Shown one piece after another: positions 1 to 11,982 of a stretch of DNA of 64,000 nucleotides (within the stretch, counting starts at the first letter, position 1; the number at the start of each line of letters is the position of its first letter). This DNA is from Porphyra umbilicalis. Taxonomy: Eukaryota > Rhodophyta > Bangiophyceae > Bangiales > Bangiaceae. The DNA lies in NCBI GenBank assembly GCA_002049455.2, contig KV918857.1, forward strand, positions 124,001 to 188,000, given 5' to 3'. A program made the position numbers and the translations under genes. The notes beneath the pieces are model-generated. The model was not told the origin of the DNA and searched no databases. It was given only the letters and a program-made list of their open reading frames with translations.

Positions 1-1992
1 GCAAACCACGGGACGATCATCCGGCAGTGGCGTTACGCCCACTCGAATTGTAAGTCGGGGTTGCCAGTAGCGGTGCCCCCAGAGCCGGCCGGCGGAGGCG
101 GCGGGGGAGCGCCACCGTCCCGCACGCGTCCGCGGGGAGGGGAGGCGCGGGGGGGGGCGGCGGCGTTGAGCTCCCGCGCCGCCCCCGCCTCATTCCAGCT
201 GGCAGTCACTGGCGCCCGGTGGAACCAGGCGGCCGACGACCCCCGGTGCCCCGCCCCGCGGGGCGCCATTTTTATTGAGATCCGCCCGCGGGGCGGGGGC
301 CGGCGCCGAGATCCCCCCCTCCCGCCCGCGTGCCGCGGGTCGTGGCGGCCGCGGTGGCGGCCGCCGACCGGGTGTCCCCTCGCCAAACGGCCGCCGCGTG
401 TCTCCCGCACCGCCCGCGTCATGAAGGGCGGCCGCGCCGTCCGCGGCGCGGCGGCGCTCCCACTCGGCGTGCGCGTCGTCCCCCCCCCCCCCCCCCCCCC
501 TGCGCGCAATGATAATTCGGCCGCTGGCGGCGCTGCGTTTCCGCGCCCGCGGGGCGGGGCGCCGTCGCCCCCCCCCCCCCCCCCCCCCCCGAGAAAGACG
601 GCGTCATCACGCACGTGCCGTTTGGGGGGAAAGACGGGACTGGGGTGGACAACCCTGCTGGCGCTCCCCTCCCCCGCCCCAGGAACGTGCGGCTGGCAGA
701 AAAAAAAAAATAAACGGGGAGCCAAACGTCGCCCCCGCCGCCCGGTGGGCCCCCGCCGCCGGCGGCCGCCGCCCGCGCCGCGGCGGTGCCTCCAATTCTC
801 GGTCGCGCCGCCCGCCGCGCGGTCCCCGTCGCCCCGCCGCCGCGTCTGCCGTGGCGGTGTACGCGCCGCACGCCGCCCCGCGCACCGCCACACCCGACAA
901 CGCCACACACCCGCGGCGCCGCCCCGCCGCGGCGGGGGCGCAGCCGGCGCCATCCCCGCCGCGGCGCCACGCACCGGCGCGGGAGCCTACGCCGCGCTTG
1001 CATTCTCCGCCAATTGCACCGGCGGCGGGAGTGTCGGTTGGGGGCGGCGCGGCGCCGCCCGACCCGCGCCGCTCCCCGCCGCGGACGCGCGGCGGCGTCC
1101 ACACGCCACCCCGCGTGGTGGCCGCCGCCCCGACCGCCCCGCCGTCGGGTGGCGGTGGCTGTCGGGCCACCGCCACCCCTCCCCAATCGACGGCACGGGG
1201 CCGGGGGAGGCGGGGGGGGGGGGGGGAGGAGGGTTCCGCCACCCCCGCCGCCCCTCGGTGGAACCCCCGAGCGACCGCCACCCCACCGCCACCAACGGCG
1301 GGCCATGAGCAAAACGTTTGCCGGCGGCACCCCCCCCCCCCCCCCGGTGGGGTGCCGACCCCCACACCACACCGCCAGCCACGCCGCCGCCTCCCTCCCC
1401 CCCCCCCCCCCCCCCCCGAGCCACCGCCACTCGTGGCCGACGCCCTCCCGCCGCCGCCGACACCGCCACGCCGACGCGGTGCCACCGCAGCGGCGCGCCG
1501 GCGGGACCGCCCCGCCGCCGCCGCCACCACCGCCCCCCGCAGACGGGGGCGGTGGCGGCGGCGGCGGCGTACACTGGCACCACCGCGTCATCACGGTCGT
1601 TGCCGCCCCCCCCCCCCCCCCCCCCCCCCCGTGCGTTACACACGCACGGCGGCACCTGGAAGGTGCTTTCCACAGATTGGAAAGCGCCGCGCGGCCGCGG
1701 ACGGCAGGGACACGCCACGCCGGTGCCGGCGGGGCGCGCGCGCGCGCCCCCCGGTCGACGCGGAACCACGAGGGCCGCGCGGCCGCCGGGGGGGGGGGCG
1801 CCGCTGGCCGCCAGACCCGTGCATTTGCGGGCGGGGCGGCGGAAAAATTCCGGCGGCACCCCCCGGCGGCGGGGCGGCGGGCGCGGCGGCGCCGCCGATC
1901 GGCGGGCGGGCGGGCGGGCGACCCCCCCCCCCCCCCCCCCCCCGCCAGTTATCAGCAGCGGCCGCGGCGCCAGCGTGGCGCCCGCCGCCGCC

Positions 1993-2024
<32 letters not shown>

Positions 2025-3033
2025 ACCGGCCGCGCACCGCGCGGGTGCGGGGTCCAACGGCCACGCCCGCGGGGGGCGTCGGGCGCGGGGGGGGGCGGGC
2101 GCGGGCCCGCCCCCGCCCCGCCCGACGCACGCCCGCCCGCCGCGGCAGCGTCGCCACTCACCGGGCCGGCGGCCGGCAACCGTCGACGCCGTTTTGCCCG
2201 CCGCCGCCGTCGGGGCGGTCGGGGCGGTGTGGGCAGGGGCGGGGGGGGGGGGGTGTGCCCCCTCGGCCACGGCCTGGCCGGCAGCCGCCCCCCCAAAGGT
2301 CTGGCTGCATGGGACGCGGTCGGGCGGCCGCCCGCACAATCGGCGTGTCTTTTCTCCCAGCGCCTCCCCCCCCCGCCCCCCCCTCCCCCCCCCCCGCTCG
2401 CGGTGGATGTCAGGGGCGGCCGCGCGGCCACCCGTGGCGCGGGGGGTGCGCCCCGGGAGCCGCGAGACAGCGGCGACGGGCGGGGACCGACCCGCCCCCC
2501 CTGACGTGCCGCGCTGCCGCGGCAAACACCCCGGCGCGGCGGCCCGTGGTCCCGGTCGCCCCGCCCCGCCGCGCCGCGGGCGCAAAAAGTGGGCCGCGGG
2601 GGGGGGGGAGGGGGCGGGACGCGACCGACCCGCCGGCCAGCCGCGCCGCCGGTCGGCAGCACCGCCACGCGGGGGGGCGGCCGCCGTCAAAGGGGCGCCG
2701 CGTCCGCCACGCGGGTCCCCCGCCCGACGGGGGGGGGGGCCGACGACGCGCGACCGAGGGGCCGACCGGCGCGGCGGTGGCGGCCGCGGCGGCGGCGCCG
2801 CGTCAACGGCGCCGACGGCGACCGGCGCGGGCGGGGAGCCGACCGTCACGGCCCGTCGCTTGCGCCGCCGCCGCCCGGCGCGTCCCCGTCGTCGTGCCGG
2901 CCGGCGGTGGGGTTTCCTCCCACCACCCACCACCCTCTGACAGGCCCGCGGGCGGGCAAACAACCCCCCGTCGCGGGCGGTGAGAGGGCGTCGCGCGGCG
3001 CCCCCGCGTGGGGACGACGCCGCGCCACGCGCC
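1..3033. other. Intergenic or 5' flank, poly-C rich, no assignable gene
   Basis: This stretch is open in most frames only because its base composition excludes stop codons. Translations are low-complexity Pro/Arg/Ala/Gly with no recognisable domain. It holds many long C runs on the + strand (for example near 481-500, 571-590, 1401-1417, 1606-1630 and 1922-1943) that give way to G runs after about 2.6 kb. It probably contains the promoter and 5' untranslated region of the zinc-finger gene that follows. Confidence 0.5.
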
Positions 3034-3179
3034 ATGGACGTTTCGTTTGCGTCGGCGGTCAGTGCGCCGACGCTGCCGCGGCGCGACGGCGGGGGGGGGC
3101 ACCCCACGGGGGGGGCAAAGGGCGACAGTGACAGCGGCGGCGGCGGTGGTCGTGGCGGCGGTGGCCGTGGCGGCGGTGG

Positions 3180-3210
<31 letters not shown>

Positions 3211-3870
3211 GGCGGCGGCGGTGCGCGCGAGGCCCGCACCGCCTCTGCGGCGGCCGTGTCGACCGCCTCCCCGTGGCGCACCCCCGCGGGCCGCTGCGGC
3301 GCGTCCCCCCGCGGGCGTCCACCGCAGGCGGCGACTGGCGCAGCGGCGGCGGCGGCGGGCCCCACGGGGTGCCCGCCGCGGGCGGCGTCGTCTTTGGCGG
3401 CGACGGCCCGCTGCGGCCGCCCCGCCCCGCCCCACACGGGTGGCCCGCGTCGGCCACGGCGGCGGGCGGCGGCGGGCGCACTGCCGCGCCCGCGACGGGC
3501 GGCGGCGGCGCCCGCAACGGCGGCGCGACTGCGTCTGCCGGCGCCGGCGCGGGCGCCACGCGCGCCATCCCTACCATGGGCGGCGGCGGCGGCGGCGGCG
3601 GGCAGGCCGCCACCGCCGGCCGCCCGCGGGGCCTCGCGTCCAACTGGCGGCCGCCGCGGCTGCTGCTGCCGCCGCTCCCGCCCCTCATGGGGCGGCACGC
3701 CCCCCCCCCCCCCCCTTTTTCCCCACCCACGCGCCCGCCGCGGGCGCCCCGCCGCACCCGCCGCCGCCCCTGCTGTCCCCCTCCCGCGGCGCGACGGCGA
3801 GCTCCCCGTGCTCCTGGTCCGCCGCCTCTGCGGGGGGGTACTCCCCGCCGACCCCCGCCGCGGGGCACGT

Positions 3871-3903
<33 letters not shown>

Positions 3904-5060
3904 GGGGTGGGGGGGGGAGGGGCGCCGGGTACCCCCCCGCCCCCCTTGTGGGGCGAGGGGGGGGGTCCGCCCCCGGCGGGCGGGGCGCCAGCCGCCGCGC
4001 CGCCGACGGCGGCGCCCCGACGCACCTGCCGCCAGCCAAGCGCACCTACTGGGATACGGTGATGGGGGACGACCCGCCGGCGGCGGTGCTCCTTTTGCCG
4101 TCCCCGCACCCGCCGCCGCACCCGCACCCGCCGCTGCCGCTGCCGACGCCGCTGCCGCTGCCGCCGGCGGTTGGGGGGCGCGGCGGGGCGGCCCCGCCGC
4201 CGCCGCTGCCGCACCGCATGTCCCCGTCGCCGGTGGAAGGGTGCCCCCCGGGGGCGCCCTACGGGCTGCCGCTCTGGTCCCCGCCTCCCCAGCCGCCGGC
4301 CGCCCCCCGTCGGGCGCGTACGGGGCGCCCCTGCCGCTGACGCGGCGGGCGGGGGTGATGGGCGCCGGCGGGGGGGGGGGGGGGGTGGCGCCGCCGCCGC
4401 CGGCGCCCGCGCGCGCACCGGCGGCCGCGCGTCGCCCGCGTCGCTCGCCGGCACCGAGTCGGAGGAGGAAGACGAGGGCGGGGAGGAGGGGGAGGAGGAG
4501 GAGGAGGAGGAGGAGGAGGAGGAGGAGGAGGAGGAGGAGGGCGAAGAAGACGAAGAAAAAGACGGGGGAGGAGACGCAGAGGGCACCGTCGGCGGCGGCG
4601 GCGGCGGCGGCGGCGGCCACGGGCGGCGGCGCACCACCCCCCGCCCCGCCGGCGCGTCGGCGGGGAGCGACACGGAGACGGAGGGGTACACCCCCTACGC
4701 GTCGTACGCGTACGCGGGGGGGGGGGGGGGGGGGCGCCGGCCTCCGCCGCCTATGCGCCCCGCCGGCCGCCGCCGCACCTCGCCTACCACCCGGCGGCGG
4801 CGGGTGGCGGGGGTGGCGGCGGCGGCAGCAGCGGCAGCGCCGTCGGCGGCGTCGACGGCGTCGGCGGCGGGGGTACCGTCGGCGGCGGGGGCGTCGTCGG
4901 CGCCTTCGGTCGCGGCGGCGGCGGCGGCGGCGGCCCCGCGTCGGCCGCCTCTGCGTCGGCGGCGGACGCGGCCGCCGCCGCCGCGGCGGCCGCCGCGGGC
5001 GCGTCGACCACCGCGGCGGCGGGGGCGGGCGGGGCGCCCCCCCCCCCCCCCCGTGGGCCC

Positions 5061-5114
<54 letters not shown>

Positions 5115-5544
5115 ACGGCGGCGGCGGTGCGCACGGCAAGCCCTTCCGCTGCCCCGTCGGCGGGTGCGGCCAAGCGTTTGGGTACAAGTCGCACCTCAAG
5201 ACGCACATTGAGACGGTGCACGAGAAGCGGCGGCCGTTTCGGTGCGGGGCGTGCGGGCGGGAGTTTGGGCAGTCGTCCAATCTGAAAAAGCACGTGCGGA
5301 CGGTGCACCTGCGCATCCGCGAGCACGTCTGCAACTACCTCGTGATGGTGCCCGCCGGGAGCGCCGCCGCCGCCGCCGGGAGCGCCGCCGCCGCCGCGGG
5401 GGGCGCCGCCGACGGCGGTGGCGACGGGGGCGACGGCGGTGGCGGCGGCGGCGGTGATGGCGGTGGCGGTGGCGGTGGCGGTGGCGGTGGGGGTGGGGGT
5501 GGCGGTGGCGGTGGGGGTGGGGGTGGCGCGCCCGCCACGGGCGG

Positions 5545-5602
<58 letters not shown>

Positions 5603-6034
5603 ACCGTTGCGGTTGTTTGCGGCAAGCGCTTTGCGCAAAACAACTCGCTGCAAAACCACGTGCGGGGCGTGCACCGGCGGGAAAAGCCGTTTGTGTGCCC
5701 CGAGGGGGGGTGCGGCAAGCCGTTTGCCGACTGCTCCAACCTCAACAAGTACGTCAAGCTCGTCCACCGGCGGCGGCGGGATTTTGGGTGCGACCACTGC
5801 CACGCGCGCTTTGGGGAAAAGCGCTCCGTCGCGGAGCACGTGCGCGCGGTGCACCGCAAGGAGAAGCCGTACGCGTGCGGGGAGTGCGCGAGCCTCTTTG
5901 CGCAGCGCTCCCACCTCAACATGCACATTAAGACCATCCACCGGGGCATCCGCTCGTACGTGTGTGGGGAGTGCGGGCAGCGCTTTTGCCAAAAGCCCCA
6001 CCTCGACAAGCACGCCCGCATCCACCGGCGCTAG
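3034..6034 (+). CDS. C2H2 zinc-finger protein with acidic and glycine-rich linkers
   Basis: The likely role is a sequence-specific nucleic-acid-binding protein in the nucleus. The C-terminal part (about 5140-6034, one open frame) holds seven C2H2-type units. The first two are regular (CPVGGC..H-x4-H; CGAC..H-x4-H). The third has its two cysteines 95 residues apart (codons at 5330 and 5618), separated by an Ala/Gly insert. The fourth has Tyr where the first zinc-binding His should be (NLNKYVKLVH). The last three are regular, ending HARIH just before the stop. The N-terminal two thirds is low complexity, with poly-Gly, Pro-rich and a poly-Glu block (about 4493-4545). The start at 3034 lies in a GCCATGG context and begins MDVSFASAVS. 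The N-terminal frame moves between 3034 and about 5100 at G/C runs, so that part is uncertain. I cannot assign an orthologue; a TFIIIA-like identity is not supported. Confidence 0.75.
4493..4545. repeat. (GAG)n trinucleotide tract encoding poly-Glu
   Basis: Nearly pure GAG/GGA repeats lie inside the zinc-finger gene. In the frame that reads TESEEEDEGGEEG they give a run of glutamates, an acidic patch common in nuclear proteins. Confidence 0.8.
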
Positions 6035-6591
6035 GGGGGGGGGGGGGGGCGGCGGCGGGGGCGGGGGGGGGGGGGGGGGGGGCGCCACGCGCGCGACTGT
6101 GCCCGCCCGCGCCGACCGACGCGGGGGGCGGCGGCGGCGGCGCCGCGGTTTTTGTTCTTGTTTTTGTGACCCGTGTGTACCGTTTTCGTGCTTGCGTCTC
6201 TGCATTGTATGGATGTTTGTCGGGTGGGGGGGGGGGGGGGTGCGTTGCTGTGGAGGCGCCCCGCGTGTGGGGCGCTGTGGGGTGCGGGTCCCGCGGTCGG
6301 CCGCGCGCGCGCGCCGCCGACGCTATTTAAGGAGAAAAAAACGGATCATGTTGTTGGGTGCCGCGCGGCACGGGCGGCGATGGTCGCGGGCGCCCGGCCG
6401 CGACGTGGCAGAGCCCCCACGCGCACCGTGCCACCGCCCGCCGCCGCCGCCGCCGCACCCCCACACACCGCGACGGCCTGCCGTCGGCTCAACGGGCGGC
6501 ACCGGCTCGCGGCGGCGCCTTTGCCCTCCCCCCCCCCCCCCCCCCCCCCCCCGCCCCTCCCTGCCCCCACGCCGCCGTGCGCGGCGGCGCG
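6035..6591. other. Convergent intergenic region, no gene seen
   Basis: It lies between the 3' ends of the zinc-finger gene (+) and the beta-barrel gene (-). It contains long G runs just after the stop, a T-rich patch (about 6148-6170), TATTTAAGG near 6324 and a long C run (about 6530-6552). I see no coding signal. Confidence 0.5.
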
Positions 6592-7947
6592 TCAGAGCAT
6601 GAGGTCGTAGACGAGCTCGCCGGTGGCGGTGACGCCGCCCCGCAGCGCCCACTTGAACCCCCCCGTGGTGAGCCGCTGCTCGACGCCGACGCTCGCGTCG
6701 GTGCGCCACCCCCCGCGCGTGCCGTCGGTGCTCCCATACTTGACCCGCCCAAACACGGCGGTGGCGGACAGGTGGCCGCCGCCGACCGCAACGGTGCGGT
6801 CGAGCACAAAGCCGTGGTCGCTCTTCCCATTCGTGCGGGTGGCCGCCTTGAACTGCGGAGCAGCGGTGGGGGGGGGGGGGGGGGGGATGGGCGGGGGAGA
6901 GCGGTCCGCAAAGCAGGGGGAGGGGGGGACACACGGTGGCAGGAGCGCAAAGCAAGCGTCAGCGCGTGCTCACAGCAGGTACCTCTACACGCCTGCAGAG
7001 CCAAACACGGCCGGTCAGGCGGGAGAGACCCGCAGCACAAGCGCCCCCAAAGCCCGCACCGCACCGCCTCCAATGGCAGCGGCGCACACACCCCACGCAC
7101 GCCGCTCACACCCCCGCCACATCCGCGCTCCGCAGCGGACAAGCCGCGCACAAGCAACCGCACGCACCTTTAGGGACCCCGCGTTGCGGGGCTCATACGC
7201 CGGCCCCGACAGGTCCAGCAGCCGCACGCTGATGGCGGCCTTGCCGACCGGGTTGACGTGGGCGCCCTTCAAGTCAAGCGACGCCAGCTTGCCTGCAGAC
7301 ACACACCCCGCACCCGCCGCGCAATCAGGCACGCACAGACAATGGAGCAAAGGGTGGCAAGCAACAACAGGAGCACCATGCCCGTTAGCACCGTGTCCCA
7401 GCAGACACCACCCGCACGTCCACCGCCACCGCCGAGCGCAGCGCCACCCCAGGGCCAGCACAGAGCAGGCCCCATCCCCGCCATGCACCAGTCTTAAACA
7501 TCTGTTCCACCCACAGCCGCCGCCACCCGCCACCACTCCCCCCCCCCCCGCCACCCGTGCGGTGCGGGCGTGCCCCCGCTCCCAAACCACCGAGATCGCC
7601 CCCCCCCCCCCCCCCCAAAACGCACCGCCCACGGCCACGCGCGCGGGAAAGTCCCCCCCCGCCACGCGGGAGAGGACCCCCCCCCCCCAGCTCTTGGCGA
7701 CGTTGACGCCGAGGGCCTTTGCGCCCACGTCCAAAAAATTCCCCGCCCCCACCGCGTCGTACCACACGCCCTCCCCCGGGAGGCCGACGCCGCGCCGCGC
7801 GGCCGCGCCGCGGGGCGCCCCCCGCGCGGGCACGCCGGGCCCCCCGCCGGCGGTGCCCCGCTTGACCGCCCCGCCGCGGGACGCGGGCGTCACGACGGGG
7901 GGGGGGGCCCGCAGCGTCGAGTCGCCAAGCAGCAGCCGCGGCGCCAT
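6592..7947 (-). CDS. Plastid outer-envelope beta-barrel-like protein (OEP24-like), three exons
   Basis: The exons are 7947-7626, 7292-7168 and 6852-6592 on the minus strand. Both introns start GTGCGT and end CAG, and the phases agree exactly (phase 1, then 0). The product is 235 residues, the size of OEP24. Its second half alternates polar and hydrophobic residues as in amphipathic beta-strands (KAAISVRLLDLSG; HLSATAVFGRVKYG; FKWALRGGVTATGELVYDLML) and ends close to the C-terminus, as in OEP24. Part of the C-terminal region (an LDRTV... stretch, then HLSATAVFG) resembles the OEP24 segment around its own LSANCMVG motif. If correct, it is a solute pore of the chloroplast outer envelope. The similarity is weak and judged from memory. 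Another small barrel (VDAC-like) or an extra upstream coding exon is possible. The exon structure is much firmer than the function. Confidence 0.6.
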
Positions 7948-9767
7948 GGCGCTGGCGTCGAGGAGGGGTGGGGGGGGGGGGGGGGGGGGGGGATGGGGGC
8001 GGCGGAAAAGGAGGGGCCGCCAAAGGGGAAAAAAAAAAAAAAAAAGGGCGGGGGGGGAGGGCGACAGCGGGTGACCAAAAACGCGGGCGGTACACTGGGC
8101 AGAGGCGAGGGCGATGTGGACAGGCGCAGCGCGCTGCAGGGCGGGCAGTGCCGCCTCTGCCTCCAACGAGACGGTGGCAGCGGGGCTCGTCACACACAGT
8201 GTGGGCCTCGGGGTCAAGAGATTGATCCGAGATTGACGTATGACTTGCTCACACGCAGAAAATTGATCGCCTTCAAAGTGTAGTTGGCAGGTGGAAATGG
8301 GCATGGGGCCAAACGTGGGTCACCACAGTAGTCGAAAAGTTGCTTTGTGGCTGAGCTTGCCTGCAAACTCCCCGTGGATGGAACGCTGTGTCCGTGTGTT
8401 CATCTTACCTTTGGCCTCGTGTCCCTCGTGCAACTCACGTCGGCCGCTACTGTGGTGCTGCTCCTCACACGCGCCCGCTCCAACGGGTCGTCCCATGGAC
8501 GGGGCGGCCGCCTAGATAAGCACTCGCGCACGTCGCGGCGCGACGACCTGCGGCCGATCACAGCCGGCGCGACCGCTGGGACGGGGCGGTTGTGGCTGCC
8601 ACCGCCGCGGTCCCAACCGACCAGCGCGCCCCACACGCTGCCTACGTGGACGCCGACGCGATGGCCGATGGGCGCCTGTCGCGCGGCATCGCATGCTCTA
8701 TGCCTACCCCTACGGGCCGTCGGGGCGGCAGACCCGACGCTCCGCCTCGGTGCCGAGTGTCGGGGGAGCGCCCTGCGCCCGCGGTGCGCCACCGCAGCCA
8801 GAGGCGCGCGCCGACCGTCGACGGCGGGCCATGTCCACGTGCTCGCGCCCGACGGCGCGGCGTGCGGGGGCAGACGCGCGGCGCTCCGCGGCGGTGACCG
8901 GTGGCGGCGGGACCGCGGGGGCGCCGACCGCTGCATGTCGGCTGCCGACGCCAACGTTCCGAGCGGGGCGGGCGCTGTGTGGACCACCTCCTTTGCGGGC
9001 GGTGGCGGTGGTGACCAGCCCCCAGCTCTGCGCAAGGGGTGCTCCCCGCCACGGCGTCGGCCGCGTGCACCGGCACGATTGCGCAGCAGGGTGAGCGACT
9101 GCATGCTGCCCGGCGGGTGGGGCGCCCGCCGGCGGCTGGCAAGATCCAACGGGTGACCTTGCCGCCCTCCTCCCACCGGCGTGGTCGCCGCCCGCCCGCG
9201 GTCCGCCGCTGCGGACGGCGACCCGCCCGCGGCGTCGCCGTGGCCGACGCCCGCTGCGCGGCAGCAAAGGGGCTTGGCAGTGGCGAGCAGCGGGCCCTGC
9301 CCGACGCACTCAAGATGGTGCATGGCGGACGGTGGCGCCGTCGAGCGGTGGCGCCATCGAGAGCCGCCGACGTGTCCACCGGCCGGCGACGGACGAATCC
9401 ATGGGTGCCAGGTGGTGATGGTTGGCGGCGGTGGCGGCGGCGGCGACGGCGTTGCGCGGGTTGGGTGGCGCCGGCGGGGGTGGGGCCGTTTGTGCAGGGC
9501 GCAATGGGTGAGTGGGCACGCGCCGCGCTGCTGGGCGTTGGCGGTGTCCTGTATGGCCGTCAAAGGTGCCCATCCGTGCGGTCTGGCCACGCTTGTTTAT
9601 GCTAGTGACCCCGATTCGGCCCACAGCTCCCGCACCAGCAGCAGCGCCAAGCAACGTACCTCCCCCCCCCTAAAAAAAGACACGGGGGAGAGGTACACTT
9701 GACCTCCACGGCTGTCCCCCCCCGACCCCCCACCCAGACCCAACGTACCCCCACCCACGACGACGGA
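7948..9767. other. Intergenic region, no supported gene
   Basis: This is the 5' flank of the beta-barrel gene and 3' flank of VPS45. The long frames here are Arg/Pro/Ala-rich with no domain on either strand. Two GTACGT hexamers on the minus strand (near 9741 and 9655), with a pyrimidine-rich TTTTTTTAG between them, could form a 3'-UTR intron of VPS45. Confidence 0.4.
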
Positions 9768-11982
9768 TCAGCCGAGCGCCCCCCCCGTGGCCGCCACCAC
9801 GCCCGCCACCTCGGCCAAGAACGAGTCAGAGTTGTGCACCGCGCTGCCACCAAGGACCACCGACCCCCCTGCCGCCCGCGCGGCGGCGGCCGCCCCCGCG
9901 GTGGCGCTCCCCTCCGCCGCCTTGGCCGCGTTGACCGCCCCATTGACCGACGCCACGCAGCGGGCTTCCTCGTACGTGGTTCCCCCAACGATAAAGACGA
10001 GGACCTCCCGCGGGATGACGCTGGCGCGGTCGCCGCCGCCGCCGCCGCCGCCGCCGCTGAGTCCCCCGAGAGCCCCCCGTCCTCCTCCCCCACGACGGGA
10101 AACGCGTCGGCGCTGAGGCGCCCCCGAAAGAGGGACTCGAGCGTCCGCGCGAGCAGCGGCTCGTGTTGGGTGTAGACGTTTTCCACCCCCCCGAGGCCCC
10201 GCTTGACGGTGCTCTTGGCGAGCGCCAAAAACGTGCGGTTGTTGAACACGTCCCCGCGGCGGCGGCGGGCGCCCGCGTACGCGCGGAGGCCCCGCAGCGC
10301 GCTTTGCACGGCCCGCCCCCCCTCGACGGTGCCCGTGGCCGACGCGAGCGCGTCGGCGAGCGCGCCGACGCCCGCCGACGGGGACGTCTCGTGGCGCAGC
10401 GCGTACAACAGCAGCAGCCGCAGGCGGTCGGCGACGCGGAGGGCGGGGTCCCGCACCGCCTCGGCCACCTTTTTCTTGTGCTCCGCCTCGGCTTCGCGGC
10501 ACGCGAGGTCCTGCTCGAGCGCCGACAGCGTCAGCAGGGCGCGCGCCTCGACGAGGCGGCTGAGCTCGGCCATGAGCGTCACGTGTTTGCTCACGTGCGC
10601 CGACGCGGAGCGGAAGGCCGGGTAGGCGTCGACAAACGCGCGCATCTGCTCGATCGACTCGACGCGGGCGGTGCTCGTCGTGCTTGCCGACTGGGATTGA
10701 AAGTCCGCGACGAGCGCCGCGAGGCCCGCGCCGAGGTCCCCAAAATTCTTGTACATGTGGCCCCGATAAAAGTCGTCGTCGACGCCATTGAGCACCACCT
10801 GCCGCGCGTCGTCGCGCACGCCGGGGGCGGTGGAGAGGTCGACGCGGCCCTTGTGGAGGCCGAGCAGCTCGTGCACCATGGCCTGGTACGTCCACTGGGA
10901 GAGCAGGGGCGTCACGGGGTCCTCCCGGCGGTCGACAATCAGCAGCAGCCCGCAGCGGCCGCTGGCGCCGCCACGGGCGCCCCCGCGGCGGGCAGAAAAG
11001 ATGTCGCCCTCCGCGTCGAGGCGCACCGACACGCGCTGCGCGAGGGCGCGCGCCAACCCCGACCCGCCGTCGTAGCGGATGGCGCCCGGGCGCAGGTTGA
11101 GGGATGCCAGCGCCGCCACCACCCCGTCGACGGTGCGGTTAAAGGGGTTGACCGCCGCCGCCGCCGTCGCGCCCGCCCCCGCCCGCCGCGCCACGTCCAC
11201 ACACGGCGACACGCCGAGGGTGAAGAGGGATTTCCCCACCGGGTACACGTCCGCGTACGACTCGGAGACGGAGGCGATGAGGGAGTGCACGTCAGACGAC
11301 GCAAGGTCCTCGAGCAGCGTCCGCGACAGCACGTTGGAGAAGAGGATGTCGTACGAGGAAAAGCGGGGGGCCGACAACTCGGACCGCAGGTGGAGGATGT
11401 TGGCGGCGGTCGGGCGGAGGAAGGCCAGCGCGCGGAGGTACTTCATGGGGGGGGTGGGGGGGGGGCGGGGGGGCGGCCGCCGGTCCGCGCGCCCCCCGCG
11501 TCGGCCGAGCGGGGCGGCGTGTTGGCCACATTCTCCACGAGGTAGACCTCGTGGTGGAGGAGGGTGGACTGGGACATGACCAGCGACACGATACCCATCT
11601 ACGAGCGTGGAAGAATGAGCCGGTGCAGCACAGGCACAGCAGCGTCAAAAAGAGGCACACCAAGCAAAAGGGAGCGCGCGCCAGCAGCCACGGGGACTGT
11701 CAGCGACCGCGGCAGACAGAGGCGCCACCCCGCACACGCCAGGGCAGCACGAAAACACAAGCAGACGACCAGAGCACCCACCCTCAAAACTCAACGGCCC
11801 TCCACCCGTCATCCCCCGACACAGCTCCACCCACAGGGGCACAAAGGGGTGCGTCGCCCCCCAGCCCCGCCCGACGGCGGCGCCGCGCGTACCGTTTCGC
11901 CATCGACGAGGAGCGCTTTGAGGCCCGGCGCCCCCGACACGAGGGCGTGGATAGTCGACGTGACCGCGCCATGGACGTCCAT
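9768..11982 (-). CDS. VPS45: VPS45, Sec1/Munc18-family vesicle fusion regulator
   Basis: SM proteins bind syntaxin-type SNAREs and promote endosomal/trans-Golgi vesicle fusion. Exon 1 (11982-11893, 30 codons) ends ALLVDGET at a GTACGC donor. Exon 2 starts at 11598 after TAG and continues MGIVSLVMSQS, matching the VPS45 pattern DxETTSIVSMVYTQS. Diagnostic segments follow in order: MKYLRALAFLRPT, DRREDPVTPLLSQWTYQAMV, HELLG, ENVYTQHEPLL, then EVLVFIVGGTTYEEARCV and VVLGGSAVHNSDSFLAEV near the end. These fit VPS45 better than other SM proteins. The frame changes twice without loss of homology: at C/G runs just upstream of 11446, and in a GCC/poly-Ala tract near 10030-10060. The stop used is at 9768. 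It is divergent from GCP2. Identity is firm; exact residues at the two frame changes are not. Confidence 0.93.

Noticed and set aside
33-2983. Several open frames of 300-800 codons on both strands
   Set aside because: They overlap in nearly all frames, consist of Pro/Arg/Ala/Gly, and are open only because GC-rich sequence lacks stop codons.
8400-9590. Minus-strand frame of about 396 codons
   Set aside because: No domain, and parallel frames on the other strand are equally long. It looks compositional.
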